This document shows, in pieces, positions 44,777 through 54,257 of a stretch of 64,000 nt of DNA. The stretch spans positions 1-64,000 of the forward strand of contig NZ_OU963893.1 of the NCBI RefSeq assembly GCF_918797525.1, read 5' to 3'. Source of the stretch: an unidentified bacterial endosymbiont (GTDB lineage: Bacteria > Pseudomonadota > Gammaproteobacteria > Enterobacterales > Enterobacteriaceae). The notes beneath the pieces were generated by a model, which had not been told where the DNA came from, did no database searches, and worked only from the letters and a program-made list of their open reading frames with translations. A program made the translations under genes and the position numbers. Each line of letters starts with the position of its first letter. Position 1 is the stretch's first letter.

Positions 44777-44942
44777 GGTCATTCCTTAGTCATTTTGCGA
44801 TGAACATATTTTAATTCCACAAAATGTTTAAAAAGTGACGACTGTCAATTTTTTGACCATAAATTACAAATACGATCAAAATCAGACAAAACCGGACCGT
44901 CTAAAATGACAAAAAATGACATTCATGTCTCAGGAGAACGTT
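44777..44942. promoter_or_regulatory. yihV/yihU divergent operator region with TGACA repeats
   Basis: AAAATGAC is directly repeated at 44903-44910 and 44913-44920. GTCAA-TTTT-TTGAC (44844-44857) is an inverted repeat, and AAAAGTGAC occurs at about 44831. The region is AT-rich and lies where CsqR is known to bind in E. coli, so these are candidate CsqR sites. Confidence 0.6.
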
Positions 44943-45839
44943 ATGGCAGTTATCGGATTTATCGGCTTAGGGCAAATGGGATCCCCTATGGCAGGCAATT
45001 TGCTCAAGCAGGGCCACCAGGTCAACGTCTTTGACGTCAACCCTGAGGCTATCCAGCGGCTGGTAGAAAAAGGTGCCACGCCGGTTACCACACCCGCAGA
45101 TGCCGCAAAAGGCGCGGAGTTTGTCATCACCATGCTGCCCAATGGCGATTTAGTCCGTAGCGTGTTGTTTGACGAGCACGGCGTTTGCGAAGCGTTAGCT
45201 CCTGAATCGCTGGTCATCGATATGTCCACGATCCATCCACTGCAAACCGACAAGTTGATCGCGGATATGCACGCTAAAGGCTTCAGCCTGATGGACGTTC
45301 CTGTCGGACGGACTTCCGAAAACGCGATTTCCGGCACGCTGCTGTTGCTGGCAGGCGGCAGTGCAGAGCAAGTCACGCGCGCTACGCCCATTCTGATGGC
45401 GATGGGGAGCGAGCTGATTAACGCGGGCGGTCCGGGAATGGGTATCCGCGTCAAACTAATCAATAACTTTATGAGTATTGCTCTTAACGCACTGTCCGCT
45501 GAAGCCGCCGTTCTGTGCGAAGCGTTAAAGCTGCCTTTTGACGTCGCCGTCAGCGTGATGAGCGGTACTGCGGCAGGTAAAGGGCATTTCACGACCTCCT
45601 GGCCGAACAAGGTGCTGAAGGGCGATCTTTCTCCGGCCTTCATGATCGATCTTGCTCACAAGGATCTTGGCATCGCGCTGGATGTCGCCAATCAACTGCA
45701 CGTTCCTCTGCCGCTCGGCGCCGCTTCTCGCGAAGTCTATAGCCAGGCTCGCGCTGCAGGTCGTGGGCGTCAGGACTGGTCTGCCGTTCTGGAACAGGCC
45801 CGCCTCAGCGCCGGCTTACCCGCCAAAGTAAAAATATAA
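44943..45839 (+). CDS. yihU: sulfolactaldehyde reductase
   Basis: 298 residues from [20 protein letters not shown], the E. coli length; the ATG at 44943 has AGGAG upstream. Beta-hydroxyacid dehydrogenase family: N-terminal Rossmann [12 protein letters not shown], substrate segment [15 protein letters not shown], catalytic Lys in [14 protein letters not shown]. It reduces 3-sulfolactaldehyde to 2,3-dihydroxypropane-1-sulfonate (DHPS), the exported end product. First gene of yihUTS. Confidence 0.96.
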   Translation: MAVIGFIGLGQMGSPMAGNLLKQGHQVNVFDVNPEAIQRLVEKGATPVTTPADAAKGAEFVITMLPNGDLVRSVLFDEHGVCEALAPESLVIDMSTIHPLQTDKLIADMHAKGFSLMDVPVGRTSENAISGTLLLLAGGSAEQVTRATPILMAMGSELINAGGPGMGIRVKLINNFMSIALNALSAEAAVLCEALKLPFDVAVSVMSGTAAGKGHFTTSWPNKVLKGDLSPAFMIDLAHKDLGIALDVANQLHVPLPLGAASREVYSQARAAGRGRQDWSAVLEQARLSAGLPAKVKI

Positions 45840-45861
45840 CGACTGGATAAAGGAAAATTGA

Positions 45862-46737
45862 ATGAATAAGTACACCATCAAAGACATTACGCGCGCATCC
45901 GGCGGTTTTGCCATGTTGGCCGTCGATCAACGTGAAGCGATGCGTCTGATGTTTGCCGCTGCTGGTGCAACATCACCCGTTACCGATAGCGTGTTGACCG
46001 ATTTTAAAGTCAACGCGGCGAAAATTCTCTCCCCCTACGCGTCCGCTATCCTGGTCGATCAGCAGTTCTGCTATCCCCAGGTGGTTGAGCAACACGCAAT
46101 TGCAAAAAGCTGCGCCATGATCGTTGCCGCCGATGAGTTCATCCCAGGGAATGGGATCCCGGTAGATAGCGTGGTTATTGATAAAAATATCAATCCGCAG
46201 ATTGTGAAACAGGACGGCGGCAAGGCGCTGAAATTACTGGTGCTATGGCGCAGCGACGAAGATGCGCAGCAGCGTCTGGATAGGGTAAAAGAGTTCAACG
46301 AACTGTGCCACAGCAACGGGCTGGTAAGCATCATCGAGCCGGTCGTGCGTCCACCGCGCCGTGGCGATAAGTTCGATCGTGAGCAGGCAATCATTAATGC
46401 GGCGAAAGAATTGGGTAATAGCGGCGCCGATCTCTACAAAGTTGAAATGCCGCTGCAGGGTAAAGGCACACAACAAGAACTTCTCGCCGCCTCTCAACGT
46501 CTGGGCGAGCACATCAATATGCCATGGGTGATCCTCTCTTCCGGTGTAGATGAAAAACTGTTCCCGCGCGCGGTACGGGTCGCGATGACCGCAGGCGCTT
46601 CCGGCTTTCTGGCCGGGCGTGCAGTCTGGTCTTCCGTGGTGGGCCTGCCTGATACCGAACTGATGCTCCGCGATATTTCTGTACCGAAATTACAACGTTT
46701 AGGCGAAATCGTCGACGAAATGATGGCACGTCGTTAA
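45862..46737 (+). CDS. yihT: sulfofructosephosphate aldolase
   Basis: 291 residues (E. coli 292). Class I, LacD-type aldolase; the Schiff-base Lys is in [12 protein letters not shown], with [18 protein letters not shown] near the N-terminus and [17 protein letters not shown] near the C-terminus. It splits 6-deoxy-6-sulfofructose-1-phosphate into DHAP and sulfolactaldehyde. Between yihU and yihS with short gaps and an AAAGGA site. Confidence 0.96.
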   Translation: MNKYTIKDITRASGGFAMLAVDQREAMRLMFAAAGATSPVTDSVLTDFKVNAAKILSPYASAILVDQQFCYPQVVEQHAIAKSCAMIVAADEFIPGNGIPVDSVVIDKNINPQIVKQDGGKALKLLVLWRSDEDAQQRLDRVKEFNELCHSNGLVSIIEPVVRPPRRGDKFDREQAIINAAKELGNSGADLYKVEMPLQGKGTQQELLAASQRLGEHINMPWVILSSGVDEKLFPRAVRVAMTAGASGFLAGRAVWSSVVGLPDTELMLRDISVPKLQRLGEIVDEMMARR

Positions 46738-46752
46738 TAAAAGGACAAAAGC

Positions 46753-47994
46753 ATGAAATGGTTTAATACATTGAGCCACAACCGCTGGCTGGAACAGGAA
46801 ACCGACCGCATTCTCAATTTTGGTAAAGGCTCCATTGTGGCTACCGGATTCGGCTGGCTGGGCAACAAAGGCCAGATTAAGGAAGAGATGGGTACCCATC
46901 TTTGGATCACAGCCCGTATGCTGCACGTCTATTCCGTGGCGGCCAATATGGGTCGTCCAGGCGCTTACGACCTTGTTGATCACGGTATCAAAGCCATGAA
47001 CGGTGCCCTGCATGATAAAAAATATGGCGGCTGGTACGCCTGTGTGAACGACCAGGGCGTCGTTGATGCGTCCAAGCAGGGTTATCAACATTTCTTTGCG
47101 CTGCTGGGCGCAGCCAGCGCGGTCACCACCGGCCATCCGGAAGCCAGAAAACTGCTGGATTACACTATCGAGATTATCGAGAAGTATTTCTGGAGTGAAG
47201 AAGAGCAGATGTGCCTGGAATCCTGGGATGAAGCCTTCAGCAAAACGGAAGACTATCGCGGCGGTAACGCCAACATGCACGCCGTTGAAGCGTTCCTGAT
47301 TGTCTATGACGTTACGCACGATAAAAAATGGCTGGACCGCGCCATCCGGGTCGCTTCCGTCATTATTCACGATGTCGCCAGAAACAATCATTACCGCGTT
47401 AATGAACACTTCGATACACAATGGAATCCGATTCGCGACTACAACAAAGAAAATCCGGCTCACCGTTTTCGCGCCTTTGGCGGCACTCCTGGCCACTGGA
47501 TTGAATGGGGCCGCTTAATGCTGCATATCCATGCGGCGCTGGAAGCACGATGCGAACAGCCTCCGGCCTGGCTGCTGGAAGATGCAAAAGGTTTGTTCAG
47601 CGCTACCGTTCGCGACGCCTGGGCGCCTGACGGTGCCGACGGCATCGTTTATACCGTTGACTGGGAAGGGAAGCCGGTCGTCCGCGAACGCGTTCGCTGG
47701 CCTATTGTGGAAGCAATGGGGACAGCTTATGCCCTCTACACGGTGACGGGCGATCGCCAGTATGAAAAATGGTACCAGACCTGGTGGGACTACTGCATTA
47801 AGTACCTGATGGACTACGAGAACGGTTCATGGTGGCAGGAACTGGATCCGGATAATAAAGTCACGACCAAAGTGTGGGACGGTAAACAGGATATCTATCA
47901 CCTGCTGCACTGTCTGGTGATCCCGCGTATCCCGCTCGCGCCGGGTCTTGCTCCTGCCGTTGCGGCTGGTCTGCTGGATGTTAACGCGAAATAA
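46753..47994 (+). CDS. yihS: sulfoquinovose isomerase
   Basis: 413 residues, equal to E. coli YihS. An alpha6/alpha6 barrel of the AGE (N-acylglucosamine epimerase) family; conserved catalytic-region segments include [36 protein letters not shown] and [13 protein letters not shown]. It converts sulfoquinovose to 6-deoxy-6-sulfofructose. The hairpin at 48005 follows. Confidence 0.96.
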   Translation: MKWFNTLSHNRWLEQETDRILNFGKGSIVATGFGWLGNKGQIKEEMGTHLWITARMLHVYSVAANMGRPGAYDLVDHGIKAMNGALHDKKYGGWYACVNDQGVVDASKQGYQHFFALLGAASAVTTGHPEARKLLDYTIEIIEKYFWSEEEQMCLESWDEAFSKTEDYRGGNANMHAVEAFLIVYDVTHDKKWLDRAIRVASVIIHDVARNNHYRVNEHFDTQWNPIRDYNKENPAHRFRAFGGTPGHWIEWGRLMLHIHAALEARCEQPPAWLLEDAKGLFSATVRDAWAPDGADGIVYTVDWEGKPVVRERVRWPIVEAMGTAYALYTVTGDRQYEKWYQTWWDYCIKYLMDYENGSWWQELDPDNKVTTKVWDGKQDIYHLLHCLVIPRIPLAPGLAPAVAAGLLDVNAK

Positions 47995-48004
47995 ACAGAA
48001 AAAA

Positions 48005-48036
48005 CGGCATATCAGCAAGTTACGCTGCATATGCCG
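48005..48036 (+). terminator. hairpin between yihS and the yihR stub
   Basis: CGGCATATCAGC and GCTGCATATGCCG pair over about 12 bp with one bulge, followed by TTGTT. It could terminate or process the yihUTS transcript, or be a palindrome at the deletion junction. Confidence 0.45.
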
Positions 48037-48053
48037 TTGTTGAAGGATTGGCG

Positions 48054-48224
48054 ATGGAACCCATGAGCTACCCGCCGAATGCGTTTAATTCCGGCACCGA
48101 TCTGATTTTACTCGAACCGGAACAGGAACATCGTCTGTCGTTTCACATTCAAGGGCGCTTAGGCCCTGGATTAGCGTTCAGTCTCCGATTTGACCTATCG
48201 CCTGAAGAGTATTCTGGGGATTAA
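48054..48224 (+). pseudogene. yihR: C-terminal stub of yihR (aldose-1-epimerase family)
   Basis: 56 codons from the ATG at 48054 (AAGGA upstream): MEPMSYPPNAFNSGTDLILL, then EPEQEHRLSFHIQG. This is the C-terminal part of a galactose-mutarotase-like protein. yihR occupies this position between yihS and yihQ in E. coli (about 308 residues). The upstream 80% of the gene is absent. Whether the stub is translated is unknown; a lone C-terminus would not be active. Confidence 0.72.
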
Positions 48225-48245
48225 ATTAGCATAGAAGGAAAGGCT

Positions 48246-49124
48246 ATGGATTTTTTTAATTTATTCACACCTGATGGGGTAATTCTGGATACCAATGTGG
48301 TATGCATCGTTATCGCTTTAATGTTTCTTTATACCTTCGTGGGAATATGCGCCGGGTTTGGCGGTGGGTTAACCACCATGCCGCTGATCACGCTTATGCT
48401 ACCAGTGAAAATGGCAACGCCGCTGTCTGTTATTGTCGGTACAGCAACCGCCATCTATGCGACCTGGTTATCCAGAAAGGAAACTGACTGGCGATCGGCA
48501 TTAGTGCTTATACTTTTCTCATTTTTGGGGATACCGGTTGGATTATATGCGCTGTCCTATCTACCCGATCATATGATGAAAATAGGTTTAGGCGCCTTCC
48601 TTATTATTTATTCATTTTACAGTATGTTTATACCTCGCCTGCCCATCTATGACCGTCGCTGGATCGCCGCACCGCTAGGTGCTGTAGCAGGCGCATTAGG
48701 CGCCGCGTTCTCAACAAATGGGCCACCGGTAGTCATGTACGGTATGTTACGTAATTTGGGCCCAGCGGCCTTTCGCGGAACCTTAAACGCCTTCTTTACT
48801 GCCAATAATATCGCGGTAGTAGGTGGACTCGCCACCAGCGGGATCTTAACTATATCGACCTTTAAACTGGTAATTTTCTGTATTCCCACCATGATTTTAG
48901 GTTCGCTGGTAGGGCAATATGTTCATAAACGCATTTCAGTAAAAGTATTCCGCACGCTGGTATTTTTATTGTTAATTGCGTCGGGTGCCATGTTAATCAA
49001 AGGTGCAATGGGCCTTTCTGCGCTAACAGCGCTGCTTCCGCCGTTTATATTATTAGCGATTCTGCAAATAGCCTTTGGTAAGAAGATCGCCAATATACGC
49101 AAGGCAGATGAAGCAAAAATGTAA
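48246..49124 (+). CDS. TauE/SafE-family sulfite/organosulfonate exporter
   Basis: 292 residues with eight or so membrane segments in two repeats: GICAGFGGGLTTMPLITLML near the N-terminus and GAVAGALGAAFSTNGPPVVM in the middle are the family's paired G-rich motifs. These inner-membrane proteins export sulfite, sulfoacetate or related sulfonates. It lies inside the sulfoquinovose cluster between yihS/yihR and yihQ, where E. coli has no such gene, so export of DHPS, sulfolactate or sulfite is the likely role. RBS AAGGA. Confidence 0.87.
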   Translation: MDFFNLFTPDGVILDTNVVCIVIALMFLYTFVGICAGFGGGLTTMPLITLMLPVKMATPLSVIVGTATAIYATWLSRKETDWRSALVLILFSFLGIPVGLYALSYLPDHMMKIGLGAFLIIYSFYSMFIPRLPIYDRRWIAAPLGAVAGALGAAFSTNGPPVVMYGMLRNLGPAAFRGTLNAFFTANNIAVVGGLATSGILTISTFKLVIFCIPTMILGSLVGQYVHKRISVKVFRTLVFLLLIASGAMLIKGAMGLSALTALLPPFILLAILQIAFGKKIANIRKADEAKM

Positions 49125-49130
49125 AAGCTA

Positions 49131-49170
49131 ACTATGCATGCTGTTTATCATACAGCATACATAGTTTTAT
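49131..49170 (+). terminator. terminator after the TauE/SafE gene
   Basis: ACTATG-CA-TGCTGT and ACAGCA-TA-CATAGT pair around TTATCAT with two internal mismatches, followed by TTTTAT. It separates the gene from yihQ. Confidence 0.65.
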
Positions 49171-49239
49171 AAAAAAATATCAACAAAAACAAATAGAACA
49201 TCAATATTAAAAATTCATCCCTCTTACAGAGACAATAAA

Positions 49240-51261
49240 ATGAATATACCGAATCTCCAGCTACAAGCATCCAGCGATGGTTTTTCACTCTATTTTGAAC
49301 ATCGTTTGATTTTGTGCCATAGCAAAACGGCTCCCTGCCTGTGGATAGGCGCTGGTGTTGCCGATATTGAGATGTTTCGCGGTAATTTCAGCATCAAAGA
49401 TAAGCTCAATGAAAAGATCGCGCTCATTGATGCTGCAGTAAGCCCATCGACCGCAGGCTGGCAGGTACGTTTCAGCCGGGGAGGTAGCATCAAAGCGACG
49501 TTGACCATCGCTATCGATGAAAATGACCGTCTGGTCATGAAGCTGAACAATGATTGTGCAAGCCACAATCGTATCTGGTTACGTCTCGCCGCGAAGCCTG
49601 AGGACCATATTTATGGCTGTGGCGAGCAGTTCTCTTACTTTGATTTACGCGGAAAACCCTTTCCGCTTTGGACCAGCGAACAGGGCGTTGGGCGCAATAA
49701 GTCCAGCTATGTCACCTGGCAGGCCGATTGCAAAGAAAACGCGGGCGGCGATTATTACTGGACATTCTTCCCGCAGGCGACCTTTGTCAGTACACAAAAG
49801 TACTACTGCCACGTAGAAAATAGCTGCTACATGAATTTCGATTTCAGCGCGCCGGAATATCACGAACTGGCGCTGTGGGAAAATAATGCCACGCTGCGCT
49901 TTGAATGTGCTGATACCTATATCGCCCTACTGGAAAAACTCACCGCACTGCTGGGCCGCCAGCCTGAGTTGCCCGACTGGGTTTACGATGGCGTCACGCT
50001 CGGCATCCAGGGCGGCACAGAAGTCTGTCAGAAAAAGCTTGATACGATGCGTAACGCCGGTGTGAAGGTGAACGGTATCTGGGCGCAAGACTGGTGCGGT
50101 ATACGTATGACCTCGTTTGGCAAACGGGTGATGTGGAACTGGAAATGGGACAGTGGCAACTATCCGCAGCTTGATTCCCGTATCAAGCAATGGAACAAAG
50201 AGGGCGTCCAGTTTCTCTCCTATATCAACCCGTATGTTGCCAGCGATAAAGATCTTTGCGCTGAAGCAGCCCAGCGCGGTTACCTGGCGAAAGATGCCGG
50301 GGATAACGATTATCTGGTTGAATTTGGTGAGTTTTACGGCGGCGTGGTGGATCTTACCAATCCAGAAGCTTATGACTGGTTCAAAGACGTTATCAAGAAA
50401 AACATGATCGCGCTCGGCTGCGGCGGCTGGATGGCGGACTTTGGCGAATACCTTCCTACTGATACTTATCTGCATAACGGCGTTAGCGCTGAAATTATGC
50501 ATAACGCCTGGCCTGCACTGTGGGCGAAATGTAATTACGAAGCGCTTCAGGAGACCGGCAAGCTTGGCGAAATCCTTTTCTTTATGCGTGCAGGTTCTAC
50601 CGGTAGCCAGAAATATTCGACCATGATGTGGGCAGGCGATCAGAACGTAGACTGGAGCCTTGATGACGGCCTTGCGTCTGTTGTGCCTGCGGCACTGTCG
50701 CTGGCGATGACCGGTCACGGCTTGCATCACAGCGATATCGGTGGCTATACCACGCTGTTTGAAATGAAACGCAGTAAGGAGCTGCTGCTGCGCTGGTGCG
50801 ATTTCAGCGCGTTTACGCCAATGATGCGTACCCACGAAGGTAACCGCCCCGGCGATAACTGGCAGTTCGACAGCGACGGGGAAACCATCGCCCATTTTGC
50901 GCGGATGACTACCATCTTCACCACGCTGAAACCGTACATCAAGCTGGCGGTAGCGCACAACGCGGCCATCGGCCTGCCGGTTATGCGTCCGTTGTTCCTG
51001 CACTACGAAGACGATGCGGTTACCTACACGCTGAAATATCAATATTTGCTGGGCCAGGATCTTCTGGTTGCGCCGGTCTACGAGCAGGGCCGACGCGACT
51101 GGACGCTGTATCTACCGGAAGATGATTGGGTCAACGTCTGGACGGGGGAAACGTATCTGGGTGGGGAAATTACCGTAGAGGCGCCGATTGGCAAAATGCC
51201 GGTCTTTTACCGCGCGAAAAGTGAGTGGGCCTCACTGTTTGCGTCTTTACGTCATCTCTAA
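49240..51261 (+). CDS. yihQ: sulfoquinovosidase (GH31)
   Basis: 673 residues (E. coli 678). The sulfonate-binding residues Gln, Arg and Trp lie in AQDWCGIRMTSFGKRVMWNW. The nucleophile Asp is in GGWMADFGEYLPTD and the acid/base Asp in MMWAGDQNVDWS. No signal peptide, so cytoplasmic. It releases sulfoquinovose from sulfoquinovosyl glycerol. Followed by the two GPH transporters; AT-rich leader with no obvious CsqR-like repeats. Confidence 0.96.
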   Translation: MNIPNLQLQASSDGFSLYFEHRLILCHSKTAPCLWIGAGVADIEMFRGNFSIKDKLNEKIALIDAAVSPSTAGWQVRFSRGGSIKATLTIAIDENDRLVMKLNNDCASHNRIWLRLAAKPEDHIYGCGEQFSYFDLRGKPFPLWTSEQGVGRNKSSYVTWQADCKENAGGDYYWTFFPQATFVSTQKYYCHVENSCYMNFDFSAPEYHELALWENNATLRFECADTYIALLEKLTALLGRQPELPDWVYDGVTLGIQGGTEVCQKKLDTMRNAGVKVNGIWAQDWCGIRMTSFGKRVMWNWKWDSGNYPQLDSRIKQWNKEGVQFLSYINPYVASDKDLCAEAAQRGYLAKDAGDNDYLVEFGEFYGGVVDLTNPEAYDWFKDVIKKNMIALGCGGWMADFGEYLPTDTYLHNGVSAEIMHNAWPALWAKCNYEALQETGKLGEILFFMRAGSTGSQKYSTMMWAGDQNVDWSLDDGLASVVPAALSLAMTGHGLHHSDIGGYTTLFEMKRSKELLLRWCDFSAFTPMMRTHEGNRPGDNWQFDSDGETIAHFARMTTIFTTLKPYIKLAVAHNAAIGLPVMRPLFLHYEDDAVTYTLKYQYLLGQDLLVAPVYEQGRRDWTLYLPEDDWVNVWTGETYLGGEITVEAPIGKMPVFYRAKSEWASLFASLRHL

Positions 51262-51307
51262 TACCACACTGCCCGCGTGGAAACTCGCGGGTGTACGGAG
51301 AATATAA

Positions 51308-52690
51308 ATGAGTCAGACCTCTGTCGATGCGGCAACCCTGCGCTTGCCCTTTAAAGAAAAAATCGCCTATGGCATTGGTGATGTAGGTTCAAATATCCTG
51401 CTGGATATCGGCACGCTCTATTTACTGAAATTCTATACCGACGTGCTTGGCTTACCGGGCACCTACGGCGGAATCATTTTTCTAATCGCTAAATTCTTTA
51501 CCGCATTCACCGACATAGGAACCGGAATTGTACTCGATTCACGGCGCAAAATCGGCCCGAAAGGTAAGTTCCGTCCTTTTGTGCTGTATGCCGCATTACC
51601 CGTGGCCCTTCTGGCAACCAGCAACTTTATTGGCTCCCCGTTCGAGTTAACAGGCAAAACAGTCGTCGCGACACTGTTATTTATGCTGTATGGGTTGTGT
51701 TACAGCCTGATGAATTGCTCCTATGGTGCAATGGTGCCAGCCATCACTAAAAATCCCAATGAACGCGCCTCTTTGGCGGCCTGGCGACAGGGCGGTTCCA
51801 CACTGGGGTTGTTAATCGGTACCGTTGCTTTTGTCCCGGTCATGAATATGATTGAAGGAAGCAAACAGCTGCAATATGGCGTCACCGCTGCGCTTTTCTC
51901 TCTATGTGGACTGCTGTTTATGTGGCTCTGCTATGCGGGTGTTAAAGAGCGATATGTTGAGATTAAGTCGGTTGATGTCACGCAAAAAATAGGCTTCCTG
52001 CAATCTTTTCGCGCTATTGCAGGTAACCGTCCACTTTTTATTCTGTGCATAGCTAACCTCTGCACTCTAGCCGCTTTCAACGTCAAGCTGGCTATTCAGA
52101 TCTATTACACCCAATACGTACTGAACGATCCGATTTTGCTGTCGTATATGGGTTTCTTCAGCATGGGCTGCATTTTCATTGGCGTCTTCTTAATGCCTGC
52201 AGCCGTTCGCCGTTTTGGTAAGAAAACAGTGTATATCGGCGGCCTGGCTATTTGGGCCACTGGCGATCTCCTGAACTATGGTTTTGGCGATAGTTCAATA
52301 AGCTTTGTTACCTTCTCATGTCTGGCCTTTTTTGGCTCGGCGTTTGTTAATAGCCTCAACTGGGCTTTGGTCTCTGACACGGTGGAATATGGTGAATGGC
52401 GCACCGGCGTACGCGCCGAAGGCACCGTTTATACCGGGCTGACCTTCTTTCGCAAAATGTCACAGGCACTGGCGGGTTTCTTCCCGGGCTGGATGCTGAC
52501 ACAAATCGGCTATGTGCCCAATGTGGTGCAATCAACGCATACCGTCGAAGGTTTACGTCAGCTGATATTTATTTATCCGTGTGTATAAGCCATCCTCGCC
52601 ATGATCACAATGGGTTTTTTCTACAGCCTCAATGAAAAAATGTATCTCCGTATCATGGAAGAGATTGAAGCTCGTAAACATACGGCCTGA
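51308..52690 (+). pseudogene. yihP: yihP sulfoquinovose-type GPH transporter with a premature stop
   Basis: Reads MSQTSVDAATLRLPFKEKIA through eleven membrane segments for 426 residues to LIFIYPCV, then TAA at 52586-52588. The same frame goes on for 33 codons (AILAMITMGFFYSLNEKMYL...EARKHTA) to a TGA at 52688. E. coli YihP has Leu at the stop position, so TTA to TAA explains it. The truncated protein lacks most of the last membrane helix and the tail. YihP is a GPH-family sodium/cation symporter thought to import sulfoquinovose or export DHPS. Some activity might remain, or the stop may be read through. Confidence 0.82.
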
Positions 52691-52781
52691 TATCCAAAAA
52701 AATAATAACCGCTTTCTTTTTTAAAAAGGCGGTTAGGGATGACTTTAAACAATGCTCTCGGGAGCGTTATAAGGAGTGGTT

Positions 52782-54209
52782 ATGACTATTCATAATCCGC
52801 TGACATTGAAAATGAATCTGCGTGAAAAATGCGCCTATGGTCTTGGCGATGTAGGTTCTAATCTCATGTTATCGATCGGTACCTTGTATCTGCTGAAATT
52901 TTACACGGATGAGCTGGGCATGCCCGCGTTCTACGGCGGCATTATTTTCCTCGTCGCAAAATTCTTTACCGCCTTTACCGACATGTTGACTGGCGTGCTA
53001 CTGGACTCGAGACGAAATATCGGCGCAAGAGGAAAATTTAGACCCTTTGTTCTTTATGCCTCTTTTCCGGTGGCGCTGGTTGCCTCGGCGCAGTTTATGG
53101 TCAACGACTTTAGCCTGACGGTAAAGACGGCTATCGCTACCGTGCTCTTTATGCTGTTCGGCCTCTGCTATAGCCTGATGAACTGCTCATATGGCGCGAT
53201 GCTGCCAGCGATGACTAAAAATCCGAATGAGCGCGCCCAGCTTGCAGCGTGGCGTCAGGGTGGCGCAACGGTCGGCCTGCTGCTTTGCACCGTCGGCTTT
53301 ATGCCTGTTCAGGCGTTATTCGTTAGCCAGCCATCTCTTGGCTATCTGGTTGCCGCGCTGGTGTTTGTCACCGGCGGCCTGTTCTGCATGTGGGGGTGCT
53401 ACAGCGGGGTGAAGGAGCGTTACGTGGAGATAACGCCCGATCACCATAAACCCGGTATCCTCAAATCTTTCTGCGCCATCTTTCGTAATCCACCTTTACT
53501 GGTGCTGTGTATTGCCAACCTGTGCACCCTCGCGGCATTTAACATCAAGCTCGCCATTCAGGTCTACTACACCCAGTACGTGTTAAACGATCTTCATCTA
53601 CTGTCGTGGATGGGGTTTTTCAGTATGGGCTGCATTCTGGTTGGCGTGTTTCTGGTGCCCGGCGCGGTTAAGCGTTTCGGCAAGAAGCCGGTGTATCTGG
53701 GTGGACTGGCGCTATGGGCCGTGGGAGATATACTGAACTTCTTTTGGGGAACCAGCTCCCTGTGGTTTGTGTTTTTTTCCTGCATGGCCTTTTTCGGCAC
53801 GGCATTCGTTAACAGTCTTAACTGGGCGCTGGTGCCTGATACCGTAGATTACGGCGAGTGGAAAACCGGTATTCGTGCCGAAGGGTCGGTTTATACCGGC
53901 TATACCTTTTCACGTAAAATTTCCGCTGCCCTGGCCGGGTTTCTGCCAGGCATTATGCTGACTCAGATTGGCTATGTCCCGCATGCCGTGCAGAGCGCGG
54001 GAACGCTAATGGGGTTGCGTGAACTTATTTTTCTCTGGCCCTGCGGCCTGGCGATTATCGCCGCCATGACCATGGGACTCTTTTACAAACTCAACGAAGC
54101 ACGCTTTGCGGTGATCATTGAGGAGATAGGCAAGCGAAAAAAGGAGAAGGTCTTTACTGCAGTGGTGACCACCGGGTCAAGGGTAACGGCCACTCGCCAG
54201 CAGGCGTAA
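52782..54209 (+). CDS. yihO: GPH-family sulfoquinovose-derivative transporter
   Basis: 475 residues from MTIHNPLTLKMNLREKCAYG; AAGGAG lies before the ATG at 52782. Twelve membrane segments of the GPH (MelB-like) family with LAAWRQGGATVGLLLCTVGF, GKKPVYLGGLALWAVGDIL and VDYGEWKTGIRAEGSVYTGY. Closest to E. coli YihO (467), which is predicted to import sulfoquinovose glycosides. It is a paralogue of the preceding yihP and intact, so it may cover transport alone. Confidence 0.94.
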   Translation: MTIHNPLTLKMNLREKCAYGLGDVGSNLMLSIGTLYLLKFYTDELGMPAFYGGIIFLVAKFFTAFTDMLTGVLLDSRRNIGARGKFRPFVLYASFPVALVASAQFMVNDFSLTVKTAIATVLFMLFGLCYSLMNCSYGAMLPAMTKNPNERAQLAAWRQGGATVGLLLCTVGFMPVQALFVSQPSLGYLVAALVFVTGGLFCMWGCYSGVKERYVEITPDHHKPGILKSFCAIFRNPPLLVLCIANLCTLAAFNIKLAIQVYYTQYVLNDLHLLSWMGFFSMGCILVGVFLVPGAVKRFGKKPVYLGGLALWAVGDILNFFWGTSSLWFVFFSCMAFFGTAFVNSLNWALVPDTVDYGEWKTGIRAEGSVYTGYTFSRKISAALAGFLPGIMLTQIGYVPHAVQSAGTLMGLRELIFLWPCGLAIIAAMTMGLFYKLNEARFAVIIEEIGKRKKEKVFTAVVTTGSRVTATRQQA

Positions 54210-54237
54210 AAAAGCCGCTGACATTCAGCGGCTTTTC
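54209..54237. terminator. bidirectional yihO / typA terminator
   Basis: AAGCCGCTGA-CAT-TCAGCGGCTT is a 10-bp perfect stem with TTC after it on the plus strand and six T residues on the minus strand. It lies between the convergent yihO and typA stops. Confidence 0.85.
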
Positions 54238-54257
54238 AATCCTGAAAGAGACGTATA

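Noticed and set aside
49927-51042. 371-codon frame antisense to yihQ
   Set aside because: Lies within yihQ and has no recognisable domain.
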